Source: Wocania_A spongiicola (GTDB taxonomy: Bacteria; Bacteroidota; Bacteroidia; Flavobacteriales; Flavobacteriaceae). Taken from it: 64,000 nt of DNA. The translations under genes were made by a program, and so were the position numbers. The notes beneath the pieces are model-generated. The model worked only from the letters and a program-made list of their open reading frames with translations. It was not told the origin of the DNA and did no database searches. The stretch covers positions 1 through 64,000 of the forward strand of contig NZ_JAMFLZ010000009.1 in the NCBI RefSeq assembly GCF_023502325.1, given 5' to 3'. Shown here piece by piece: positions 38,300 through 46,893 of this stretch (position 1 is the stretch's first letter; each line of letters starts with the position of its first letter).

Positions 38300-39315
38300 T
38301 GCAAAGCACCAGAACTTTTACTGATAAATTATTTCTTATTCTAAAGGGACTAGGTATGGGTGCTGCAAATAAAGTTCCTGGTGTTTCAGGAGGAGTAGTT
38401 GCTTTTGTTGCTGGTTTCTATGAAGAATTTATTTATTCACTTCAAAAAGTAAATAGTAAAGCATTCAAATTGCTTATTAACGGGCGTTTTAAAAGCTTTT
38501 TTCAATACATAAATGGAAGGTTTTTAGGTTTACTTTTCTTAGGAATGATAGTTAGCTACTTTAGTGTTTCAAAAATTCTTGACTATTTAATAAAGCATTA
38601 TGAATTATTTGTTTGGAGCGTTTTCTTTGGAATGATAATCGGTTCTATTTATTATATATATAAAGATTTTGAAGACTGGAATTATAAAACATACCTATCA
38701 TTAGCCATAGGTATTATTGTAGGTTTAAGTATTAGCTTTTTAAATCCGGCCAAAGAAAATGATAATCTTTGGTTTGTGTTTTTTTGTGGTATAATTAGTG
38801 TTTCTGGTATGACACTTCCTGGTTTTTCTGGCTCGTTTATTCTTATTCTTTTAGGGAATTACGTATTACTTTTAGTTGATTCTGTTAACGCTTTATACGA
38901 TTCATTTTTTGATATTCTAAAAGGCGACTTTAGTTTTATTGAAAACCCAGAGCGTATAAGAATGCTAAAAGTTCTTGGTGTCTTTACATTAGGGTCAGTA
39001 ACAGGCCTAGTCACATTTTCACACCTATTAAGCTATATTTTAAAGCATTTTAAGAGCATCACACTTTCTGCTATTATTGGCTTTATTGTTGGATCTTTAG
39101 GAGTAGTATGGCCTTGGAAAAAAACAATTTATCAAATAAACAACAATGGCAGTTTTATATTAGATTCAACCGGAGAAAAAATAATTGAAAATTACAAACG
39201 CTTTATGCCAGAGTTAAACTCAGAAACTTTATATGCCATAGCATTTATTATTTTGGGCATCGTTATAGTTTTAGCTTTAGAGTTTTATGGTAAAAAAACA
39301 AGAAAAATTAAATGA
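38299..39315 (+). CDS. DUF368 membrane protein (undecaprenyl-phosphate translocase, PopT type), copy 2
   Basis: A 338-residue paralogue of the preceding gene. It starts within its stop codon (TAATG overlap at 38297-38301), so the two are translationally coupled. It shows GLGMGAANKVPGVSGGVVAF and MTLPGFSGSFILILLGNY; both copies also share the late VWPWKKT motif. The first signature has Asn where copy 1 has Asp (AAN against AAD). Two copies may form a heteromer or differ in regulation or substrate. The last four bases overlap the aroE start. Confidence 0.92.
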   Translation: MQSTRTFTDKLFLILKGLGMGAANKVPGVSGGVVAFVAGFYEEFIYSLQKVNSKAFKLLINGRFKSFFQYINGRFLGLLFLGMIVSYFSVSKILDYLIKHYELFVWSVFFGMIIGSIYYIYKDFEDWNYKTYLSLAIGIIVGLSISFLNPAKENDNLWFVFFCGIISVSGMTLPGFSGSFILILLGNYVLLLVDSVNALYDSFFDILKGDFSFIENPERIRMLKVLGVFTLGSVTGLVTFSHLLSYILKHFKSITLSAIIGFIVGSLGVVWPWKKTIYQINNNGSFILDSTGEKIIENYKRFMPELNSETLYAIAFIILGIVIVLALEFYGKKTRKIK

Positions 39316-40049
39316 ACAAATTAGGGCTTTTAGGAAAAAATATATCGTACTCATTTTCAAAAACATATTTTAAAAAAAAATTTGAAGATGAAAAAATTAA
39401 TAATGTCACTTACCAAAATTTTGATATTGACTCTATTGATTCTTTTCCATCACTAATAAAAAACACTGCAGACTTAAAAGGATTAAATGTTACTATCCCA
39501 TATAAAGAACAAGTTATTCCGTTTCTTGATAAGGTAAATAAAAAAGCAAAAGCTATTGGGGCTGTAAACACCATAAAAATTACAAAAAAAGGAAATCTAG
39601 TAGGTTACAATACCGATTGTTATGGTTTTAAAAAATCAATAAAACCCTTTTTAAAACCACATCATAAAAAAGCAATAATTCTTGGCACTGGCGGTGCAAG
39701 TAAAGCAATTGCTTTTAGTTTAAAGCAACTAAATATTGAATATAGCTATGTTTCAAGAACAGCTTCAGATAAAGTTCATTTTACTTACGAGACTCTATCA
39801 GAAGAAGCTATCAAAAAACATACAATTATAATAAACTGTACACCTTTGGGCACATTCCCGGACGTAAATGATTGTCCAAAAATTCCATATAAAGCCATAA
39901 CTAATAAGCATGTTTTATTCGATTTAATATATAATCCTGAAGAAACCAAATTTCTTAATTTGGGTAAAATTAATGGAGCTACTATAATTAACGGGTTAGA
40001 TATGTTAAAATTTCAAGCTGAAAAAGCATGGTCTATTTGGAATTTGTAG
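39312..40049 (+). CDS. aroE: Shikimate dehydrogenase
   Basis: NADPH-dependent reduction of 3-dehydroshikimate to shikimate in aromatic amino-acid synthesis. It has 245 residues, on the short side of the family. Seen: LGLLGKNISYSFSKTYF (substrate site), LNVTIPYKEQVIPFLD with the catalytic Lys, GAVNTI, NTDCYGF, the Rossmann loop LGTGGASKAIAFSL, and a C-terminal NGLDMLKFQAEKAW. It overlaps the upstream DUF368 gene by four bases (ATGA). Confidence 0.96.
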   Translation: MNKLGLLGKNISYSFSKTYFKKKFEDEKINNVTYQNFDIDSIDSFPSLIKNTADLKGLNVTIPYKEQVIPFLDKVNKKAKAIGAVNTIKITKKGNLVGYNTDCYGFKKSIKPFLKPHHKKAIILGTGGASKAIAFSLKQLNIEYSYVSRTASDKVHFTYETLSEEAIKKHTIIINCTPLGTFPDVNDCPKIPYKAITNKHVLFDLIYNPEETKFLNLGKINGATIINGLDMLKFQAEKAWSIWNL

Positions 40050-40157
40050 TAAAATAATTACTCAAAGCGTTAAAAGCACCGCTTCCTCTTTGTAAATACT
40101 AGAGTTGTTATTATCTTTAAACTTTAAAGTATTAAACGAACCTAAACATTTTTTAAA

Positions 40158-42176
40158 ATGTCTGAGATAGATAACCTGCAAAAAGCAGACGGAATAGAGG
40201 AAAATAAATCAATCATTAATAATGATGATACTACTGAAAATACATCATCAGAAATTAATGAAACTACACCTGTTGAGATTTCACAAATAAATAGTGATGA
40301 AACACCTGTTGAAGTAACTGAACCTGTAAATGAAGATAGCCCTGAGGAAAAAACTGAAGAAAGTGACGCTTCAGAAAAGGAGGATGTTATAAATGAAATT
40401 GAAGAATCAAATGCTGAAGATGCAGAAGATGAAGGTAATAAAGAACGCCATACTATTGAAGTAAAAGAATACGATAAAATGTCGTTAGAGTCTTTGGCAA
40501 TTGAGTTAGAAAAATTATTAAAGAATGAAAAAATTCAGGCCATAAAGGCTCCTGTAAATGATATAAACAATGAATTTAAAACAAAATTCCAAGCTTTATT
40601 AGATGAGAAAAAAACAGAGTTCTTAAATGATGGTGGGAATGAAATAGATTTTTATTACTCCTCTCCTATTCAAAAACGATTTAAAACAGCGTATAAGGAA
40701 TATAGAAATAAACTTAACGATCATTACAAAAGCTTAGAAAAAAACCTGAAACAAAATCTGGCAGATAAGCTTGAAATTATAGAAGAGCTAAAAGGATTAC
40801 TTAGTGTAGAAGAAAATATAAATACCACATATAAGCATTTTAAAGAATTACAAGAAAAGTGGAGAAATACTGGGCCAATACCTAGAGATAAATACAATAA
40901 TGCTTGGAATTCTTACCATCATCATGTAGAAAGATTTTACGACTTTTTACACTTAAATAGAGATTTACGTGACTTAGACTTTAAACACAATTTAGATAAA
41001 AAATTAAAAATTATCGAGCGTGCTGAAGAATTAGCACAAGATGATAATATAATGCGCTCTTTTAGAGAATTGCAAGAGCTTCATAAAATGTGGAAAGAAG
41101 AACTTGGTCCTGTCGCAAGAGAACATAGAGAAGGTATTTGGGAAAGGTTTAAAGTAGCTACAAAAATAATCAATGATAAACGTCAAGTTTATTACAAAGA
41201 GATAGATAAGGTTTATGAAAAAAATCTTGAAAACAAACTTAAAATTATAGCTAGTATAGATGCAATCAATACTCAAGAAAATAGTTCCCATAGCTCTTGG
41301 CAAAAAAAAATAAAAGAAATTGAAGCATTACGTAATGACTTCTTTAATGCTGGAAAAGTGCCCATAAAAGTTAATGAAGCTACTTGGGCAAAATTTAAAG
41401 ATTCTGTAAGAACATTTAACAAGAAAAAAAATGCGTTTTACAAAGGCTTAAAGAAAGAGCAATTTGAAAATCTTAAGAAAAAACTTGAACTCATAAAAAT
41501 TGCTGAAGACAACAAAGACAGTGAAGATGTACAGGTTACTACGGCTTTAATGAAAAAAATTCAAAGTGATTGGAAAAAAATTGGCCATGTACCACGTAAA
41601 GACAGTGACAAAATATGGAAACAATTTAAAACCGCATGTAATTATTATTTTGACAGACTGCATTCTAAAAGAAACGCAGCAAACCATGAGCAAGTTGATG
41701 CTTATAACAAAAAACAAGAGCTTTTAAGCTCCTTAAAAGAGTTAAGTTTATCAGGAGAGAAAGACAAAGATTTGTCAACCATTAAAGAGCAAATTGAAAA
41801 ATGGAAAAACATTGGCAGAGTACCAAATGACAAGCGATATATTGAAGGTAAATTTAATAAGTCTTTAGATGGCTTATTTTCTAATTTAAAAATGGACAAG
41901 AATGAAGTTGAAATGATTAAATATGAAAACAAATTAGAAAATTTAAATAGAACTGATGATGACAATAGAAATTTAGATAATGAGCGTTCTTTTATTAGGA
42001 AAAAAATAGACGAGGTAAAAAGTCAGATTAATCAATTAGAAAATAATTTACAATTTTTTACAAATGTAGATGATGATAATCCTCTAGTAAAAGAAGTTCA
42101 TAATAATATTAAAACACACAAACAAGCTTTAACACTATGGAAAACAAAGCTTAGCAAAATAAAAGAGCTTTACTAA
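40158..42176 (+). CDS. DUF349-domain protein
   Basis: A 672-residue cytoplasmic protein. The first 100 residues are low-complexity and highly acidic. The rest consists of about five DUF349 repeats, each with a W(K/R)xxGxVPR-like core (EKWRNTGPIPRDKYNNAW, SDWKKIGHVPRKDSDKIW, EKWKNIGRVPNDK), rich in coiled coil. DUF349 occurs widely in Bacteroidota and in actinobacterial and E. coli proteins of unclear role. A terminator follows. Confidence 0.88.
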   Translation: MSEIDNLQKADGIEENKSIINNDDTTENTSSEINETTPVEISQINSDETPVEVTEPVNEDSPEEKTEESDASEKEDVINEIEESNAEDAEDEGNKERHTIEVKEYDKMSLESLAIELEKLLKNEKIQAIKAPVNDINNEFKTKFQALLDEKKTEFLNDGGNEIDFYYSSPIQKRFKTAYKEYRNKLNDHYKSLEKNLKQNLADKLEIIEELKGLLSVEENINTTYKHFKELQEKWRNTGPIPRDKYNNAWNSYHHHVERFYDFLHLNRDLRDLDFKHNLDKKLKIIERAEELAQDDNIMRSFRELQELHKMWKEELGPVAREHREGIWERFKVATKIINDKRQVYYKEIDKVYEKNLENKLKIIASIDAINTQENSSHSSWQKKIKEIEALRNDFFNAGKVPIKVNEATWAKFKDSVRTFNKKKNAFYKGLKKEQFENLKKKLELIKIAEDNKDSEDVQVTTALMKKIQSDWKKIGHVPRKDSDKIWKQFKTACNYYFDRLHSKRNAANHEQVDAYNKKQELLSSLKELSLSGEKDKDLSTIKEQIEKWKNIGRVPNDKRYIEGKFNKSLDGLFSNLKMDKNEVEMIKYENKLENLNRTDDDNRNLDNERSFIRKKIDEVKSQINQLENNLQFFTNVDDDNPLVKEVHNNIKTHKQALTLWKTKLSKIKELY

Positions 42177-42190
42177 AAGTAATATAAATC

Positions 42191-42221
42191 CAAAAAGCCA
42201 ACTAAATAGTTGGCTTTTTTA
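42191..42221. terminator. Terminator between converging DUF349 and mazG genes
   Basis: A 12-bp stem (42193-42204 with 42207-42218) with a 2-base loop, T run on the plus side and five T on the minus side after the mazG stop. Likely serves both genes. Confidence 0.85.
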
Positions 42222-42243
42222 TTGCATTTTTTTAATAGTTTAT

Positions 42244-43020
42244 TTAAGGCAATTGTTTAGCTTGCTCCCAAAACACATCCATTTCTGCAAGCGTCATATC
42301 TTTTAAGGGCTTATTTAAGCTTTTTGCTTTAGCTTCAAGATATTGAAATCGTTTTGAAAACTTTTTATTAGTACGTTCTAAAGCATTTTCGGGGTTTATG
42401 TTTAAAAACCGTGCATAGTTTACCATTGAAAACAAGACATCCCCAAACTCGCTTTCCATAGTATCTTTATTTCCTAAATTTACCTCAGTTCTAAATTCAG
42501 TTAATTCCTCTTCAACCTTTTCCCAAACCTGGTTTGGTTCTTCCCAATCAAAACCAACACCTGCAACTTTTTCTTGTATTCTATTAGCTTTTACCAAAGC
42601 TGGCAAACTGTTAGGCACTCCTTCTAAAACGCTTGTTTTGCCTTCCTTTAATTTTAGGCTTTCCCAGTTTCGTTTAACATCGTCTTCGTTTTCAACTTTA
42701 ACATCACTGTAAATATGAGGGTGTCTGCTTATCAATTTATCACAAATACTATTACATACATCAGCAATATCAAAATCTTTGGTTTCGCTACCAATTTTTG
42801 AGTAAAATACAATATGAAGCAAAACATCGCCCAGTTCCTTTTTAACTTCATCCAAATCATTATCTAAAATAGCATCACCAAGTTCATAGGTTTCTTCTAT
42901 TGTTAGATGTCGTAAAGTTTCCATGGTTTGTTTTTTATCCCAAGGGCATTGCTCTCGTAACTCATCCATAATGGTTAATAATCTATCAAAAGCTTTAAGT
43001 TGATTTGCTCTGGAATTCAT
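42244..43020 (-). CDS. mazG: Nucleoside triphosphate pyrophosphohydrolase MazG
   Basis: All-alpha NTP pyrophosphatase that hydrolyses (d)NTPs to monophosphates. It has 258 residues with two MazG domains. Seen: CPWDKKQTMETLRHLTIEET, EELGD-type metal site in DEVKKELGDVLLHIVFYSKI (about 60-80), and in the second half EELTEFR with ESEFGDVLFSMVNYARFLNI. The C terminus has the family's FSKRFQYLE. The two domains in one protein agree with E. coli MazG. Confidence 0.95.
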   Translation of the reverse strand: MNSRANQLKAFDRLLTIMDELREQCPWDKKQTMETLRHLTIEETYELGDAILDNDLDEVKKELGDVLLHIVFYSKIGSETKDFDIADVCNSICDKLISRHPHIYSDVKVENEDDVKRNWESLKLKEGKTSVLEGVPNSLPALVKANRIQEKVAGVGFDWEEPNQVWEKVEEELTEFRTEVNLGNKDTMESEFGDVLFSMVNYARFLNINPENALERTNKKFSKRFQYLEAKAKSLNKPLKDMTLAEMDVFWEQAKQLP

Positions 43021-43327
43021 TTTTGAAATTTTTGTAAAAATACAATTTTGATTTTCTGAATTTGAAATAATTCTTTCAATAATTCATTTAGTTTTTTAGT
43101 TTAAAATTACATATAAATTAATAGTAATTAACTTGCTTCAATAATAGAAACGATTTTATATACTTGACATTAGTATCAATGTATGACAATGAAAATACTA
43201 TAGATGAAAAAAATTCATGACCGTATTCAAAAATCCTCATTTATAACATTGTACTATTTCATTAAACTTTTCCAACTTTGAACACTAAAAATTAGTGATT
43301 TATCCAATTAAATAAAAAACATAAAAC
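43021..43327. other. Non-coding 307-base gap between divergent mazG and LamG lipoprotein genes
   Basis: No ORF or RNA structure is seen. The only notable element is a weak plus-strand promoter: TTG at 43249-43251, a 21-base spacer and CAACTTTG at 43273-43280 (one mismatch to TAnnTTTG), 47 bases before the ATG at 43328. Confidence 0.35.
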
Positions 43328-44200
43328 ATGAAAAAGTCTAATATCAACATTATTATAATTGGAGTATTACTTCTTCAACTTTTTTCTTGCCAATATAATT
43401 CATCTACAGAATTTAAAAATACCATAACTTTTTATGTTTCTTTTGATAACGGAACTACAGCAGATTTTGCATTGGGAGACTCTAATATATATACGGCTAA
43501 TTCTACATATGTTAATTCAAAAAGACATTTGGAAGGGGTTCAGGTTGGCATGAATAACGCTGACCATCGAATTATCGAAGGAAAAGGTCAATTTGGTAGT
43601 GCATTTGAGTTTGGTAAAAAAAGTGATACAGTCATTTTTTATAAAAGTAAAGATAATATTGCCTACAATAAACAAAATTGGTCTGGTACTATTTCATTTT
43701 GGTTAAGCCTTGATCCTTCAACAGATCTTGATGGGTATACTGACCCAATACAAATCACAGATACAAATTACAATGATGCATCAATATGGGTAGATTTTAC
43801 AGATGAAAACCCTCCAGATTTCAGATTGGGTGTTATTGGTGATAAAAAAGTTTGGACCTTGGACACACTAAATTCACCCTTCTTGGTAGAATTTGAAAAA
43901 AGACTTGTCAGCGTTAAAAAACCACCATTTTCAAAAAGAATATGGACTCATGTCCTTATAACTTATGATGGTTTGGGTACAGCAAACAGTTTAGCAAGTC
44001 TTTACTTAAATGGTAAAAAAACTGGAAAAATAAGCGGAATAGATGATCCTTTTTCATGGGAGTTGGAGGAATCAAATATTTTCCTTGGATTGAATTTTAC
44101 TGGCTTAATGGATGAATTATCAATTTTTAACAAATCTCTGACAGACGATGAAGTGATGGAACTTTATCAATTAAAAGGGGGTCTCAAATCAATTCTTTGA
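43328..44200 (+). CDS. LamG-domain lipoprotein
   Basis: A 290-residue exported protein. The signal ends in a lipobox (QLFSC, Cys21). A concanavalin/LamG domain then fills most of the protein: YVSFDNGTTADFALGD, GQFGSAFEFG, WSGTISFWLSLDP, THVLITYDGLG with SLYLNGKKTG, and MDELSIFNKSLTDDEVMELY at the end. The last segment is the usual LamG closing strand. Probably a glycan- or surface-binding lipoprotein; no catalytic residues recognised. Terminator downstream is shared with acn. Confidence 0.85.
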   Translation: MKKSNINIIIIGVLLLQLFSCQYNSSTEFKNTITFYVSFDNGTTADFALGDSNIYTANSTYVNSKRHLEGVQVGMNNADHRIIEGKGQFGSAFEFGKKSDTVIFYKSKDNIAYNKQNWSGTISFWLSLDPSTDLDGYTDPIQITDTNYNDASIWVDFTDENPPDFRLGVIGDKKVWTLDTLNSPFLVEFEKRLVSVKKPPFSKRIWTHVLITYDGLGTANSLASLYLNGKKTGKISGIDDPFSWELEESNIFLGLNFTGLMDELSIFNKSLTDDEVMELYQLKGGLKSIL

Positions 44201-44285
44201 TTCTTTAATTAATCGAAAAGTTCTCTGATATTTTATCACTAAAAAAATACGAAGAGTTTCTAAATAAAAACAATCTATTAAACTA

Positions 44286-44314
44286 AAAAATCCAGCTATA
44301 AAGCTGGATTTTTA
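44286..44314. terminator. Bidirectional terminator between the LamG lipoprotein and aconitase genes
   Basis: A 10-bp perfect stem (44288-44297 with 44302-44311) with a 4-base loop and T tracts on both strands, located between two converging genes. Confidence 0.85.
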
Positions 44315-44332
44315 AATATATAATCTTAAAAA

Positions 44333-46600
44333 CTATGCGTTTTGCTTCTTAATTAAATTAAGCGCAGAGCCTTCGTTGTACCATGTAATTTGTGCATCAT
44401 TGTATGTATGATTCAATTTAATAACATCTTTTGATCCATCTTCATGAACAGCTTCAAGTGTTAATTGTTTACCTGGTGCAAATTCGTTTAAATCTACAAA
44501 ATTAAAAGTGTCATTCTCTTGAATTAAATCGTAATCGCTTTCATTTGCAAATGTTAACCCCAACATTCCTTGCTTTTTAAGGTTTGTTTCATGGATACGT
44601 GCAAACGATTTTACAATAACTGCGGCAACTCCTAAATGTCTTGGTTGCATTGCAGCGTGCTCTCTAGATGAACCTTCTCCATAGTTATGATCACCAACTA
44701 CAATAGTTTTAATATCTGCTTTTTTGTATTCGCGCTGCACATCTGGAACGCCACCGTAATCGCCCGTTAATTGGTTTTTAACAAAGTTTGTTTTTTTATT
44801 AAAAGCATTGACTGCTCCTATTAAAGTATTATTCGCAATATTATCTAAATGTCCTCTAAAACGTAACCATGGTCCTGCCATAGAAATGTGATCAGTAGTA
44901 CATTTTCCAAAGGCTTTAATTAGTAATTTAGCTCCTGTAATTGAATTGCCAATAGGTGTAAAAGGTGTTAATAATTGTAAACGTTCTGAGTCATCTTTTA
45001 CAGAAACCTGTACGTGGCTTCCATCAGCTTCAGGCTCTAAATAACCGTTATCATCTACAGCAAAACCTTTTGGAGGTAACTCCCACCCTGTTGGTTCTTC
45101 GAACATAACTTCTTCACCACTTTCATTTATTAACTTATCTGTTAATGGGTTAAAGTCTAAACGCCCTGCAACTGCAATTGCAGCTGTTAATTCTGGAGAC
45201 GCCACAAAAGCATGCGTATTAGGATTTCCATCTGCGCGTTTTGCAAAGTTTCTATTAAAAGAATGTACTATACTATTTTTTGGTGCATTTTTAGGGTCGC
45301 TATATCTTGCCCATTGTCCGATACATGGGCCACAAGCATTTGTAAATATTTTAGCGTCTAAGTTTTCAAAAACTTCCAAAATACCATCGCGCTCTGCAGT
45401 ATAACGTACTTGCTCTGAACCAGGATTAATTCCTAATTCTGCTTTCATTTTTAAGCCTTTATCCAAAGCTTGCTGCGCAATTGATGAAGCACGTGATAAG
45501 TCCTCGTAAGATGAGTTAGTACAAGATCCAATTAATCCCCACTCTACCTTAATTGGCCAATCATTAGTTTTAGCCTTTTCAGTCATATCTGAACCTACCT
45601 CTGTAGATAAATCTGGAGTAAAAGGTCCATTTAATAATGGCCCTAATTCTGATAAATTAATGTCAATAACCTGATCAAAATAGTTTTCTGGATTTTCATA
45701 AACTTCGACATCGGCGGTTAGATGTTCTTTAACTGCATTAGCTGCATCAGCAACATCTGCTCTATCTGTAGCACGTAAATAACGCTCCATAGATTCATCA
45801 TACCCAAAAGTAGATGTTGTTGCACCTATTTCGGCGCCCATATTACATATAGTACCCTTACCTGTACAAGACATAGCTATTGCACCAGGTCCAAAATATT
45901 CTACAATAGCTCCTGTTCCTCCTTTTACAGTAAGAATCTCGGCTACTTTTAAGATAACATCTTTAGGGGCAGTCCAACCAGATAATTTTCCTGTTAATCT
46001 AACTCCTATTAATTTAGGAAATTTAAGTTCCCAAGCCATACCAGCCATAACATCTACAGCATCTGCTCCTCCAACACCTATAGCTACCATACCTAATCCA
46101 CCTGCATTTACTGTATGTGAATCAGTGCCAATCATCATCCCTCCAGGAAATGCATAATTTTCTAAAACAACTTGATGAATAATTCCTGCACCTGGTTTCC
46201 AAAAACCTATGCCATATTTATTTGAAACAGATTCTAAGAAATTAAAAACTTCACTACTTACATTATTTGCGTGCTTTAAGTCAGCTGTTGCTCCTTCTTT
46301 AGCTTGAATTAAGTGATCACAATGTACCGTTGTTGGTACAGCAACCTTACTTTTTCCAGCTTGCATAAACTGTAATAAAGCCATTTGAGCAGTAGCATCT
46401 TGACAAGCAATCCTATCTGGTGCAAAATCCACATAATCCTTTCCTCTGGTAAAAGCTTTAGTAGGATTTCCATCCCATAGATGAGAATACAATATCTTTT
46501 CAGATAGAGTTAATGGTTTACCTACAATCTCACGCGCTTTGTCAACACGTTCAGCCATTTTGGTGTAAACACCTTTTATCATATTGATGTCAAATGCCAT
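44333..46600 (-). CDS. acn: Aconitate hydratase (mitochondrial-type)
   Basis: Interconverts citrate and isocitrate in the TCA cycle using a [4Fe-4S] cluster. It has 755 residues, the length of mitochondrial-type aconitases rather than the longer AcnA or AcnB. Cluster cysteines lie in GSCTNSSYEDL (about 360) and NACGPCIGQW (about 421-430). Other landmarks: MIGTDSHTVNAGGLGMVAIG near residue 160 and the swivel-domain GDHNYGEGSSREHAA (about 637). The ATG at 46600 gives the expected N terminus. A CAAAAATA motif (46641-46648, TATTTTTG on the minus strand) may be its -7 box. Confidence 0.96.
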   Translation of the reverse strand: MAFDINMIKGVYTKMAERVDKAREIVGKPLTLSEKILYSHLWDGNPTKAFTRGKDYVDFAPDRIACQDATAQMALLQFMQAGKSKVAVPTTVHCDHLIQAKEGATADLKHANNVSSEVFNFLESVSNKYGIGFWKPGAGIIHQVVLENYAFPGGMMIGTDSHTVNAGGLGMVAIGVGGADAVDVMAGMAWELKFPKLIGVRLTGKLSGWTAPKDVILKVAEILTVKGGTGAIVEYFGPGAIAMSCTGKGTICNMGAEIGATTSTFGYDESMERYLRATDRADVADAANAVKEHLTADVEVYENPENYFDQVIDINLSELGPLLNGPFTPDLSTEVGSDMTEKAKTNDWPIKVEWGLIGSCTNSSYEDLSRASSIAQQALDKGLKMKAELGINPGSEQVRYTAERDGILEVFENLDAKIFTNACGPCIGQWARYSDPKNAPKNSIVHSFNRNFAKRADGNPNTHAFVASPELTAAIAVAGRLDFNPLTDKLINESGEEVMFEEPTGWELPPKGFAVDDNGYLEPEADGSHVQVSVKDDSERLQLLTPFTPIGNSITGAKLLIKAFGKCTTDHISMAGPWLRFRGHLDNIANNTLIGAVNAFNKKTNFVKNQLTGDYGGVPDVQREYKKADIKTIVVGDHNYGEGSSREHAAMQPRHLGVAAVIVKSFARIHETNLKKQGMLGLTFANESDYDLIQENDTFNFVDLNEFAPGKQLTLEAVHEDGSKDVIKLNHTYNDAQITWYNEGSALNLIKKQNA

Positions 46601-46640
46601 ATTTTATCTATTTAAATTTATTCTGTTTTTGAAAGTCTTG

Positions 46641-46648
46641 CAAAAATA
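46641..46648 (-). promoter_or_regulatory. Putative -7 box of the aconitase gene
   Basis: TATTTTTG on the minus strand, 40 bases upstream of the start codon. A matching TTG box was not found, so only half a promoter is supported. The rest of the 293-base gap to the divergent gene shows nothing but a TAAGTTTG box on the plus strand at 46869-46876. Confidence 0.4.
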
Positions 46649-46893
46649 CGAATAATCGCATGTATTAAAAAAATCTAATCAAATCTATTATAATTTTAAA
46701 TAATTCTCAATTATAATGAACTATTAACTATAAAATATAATGATTCAATAAAATAACTATATCAAAATTTACAAATTAACAAAAAAAGGATGCTTCATAG
46801 TTAGTTTTCGATTCATCGAAAAAAGCAATATCAGTATAACAACCTTCTATTTATATTTTTAATAATCTTAAGTTTGTAACAAATAATAACTGC

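Noticed and set aside
38056..38304. Minus-strand frame of 82 codons across the DUF368 junction
   Set aside because: Antisense to two well-supported membrane protein genes; no support of its own.
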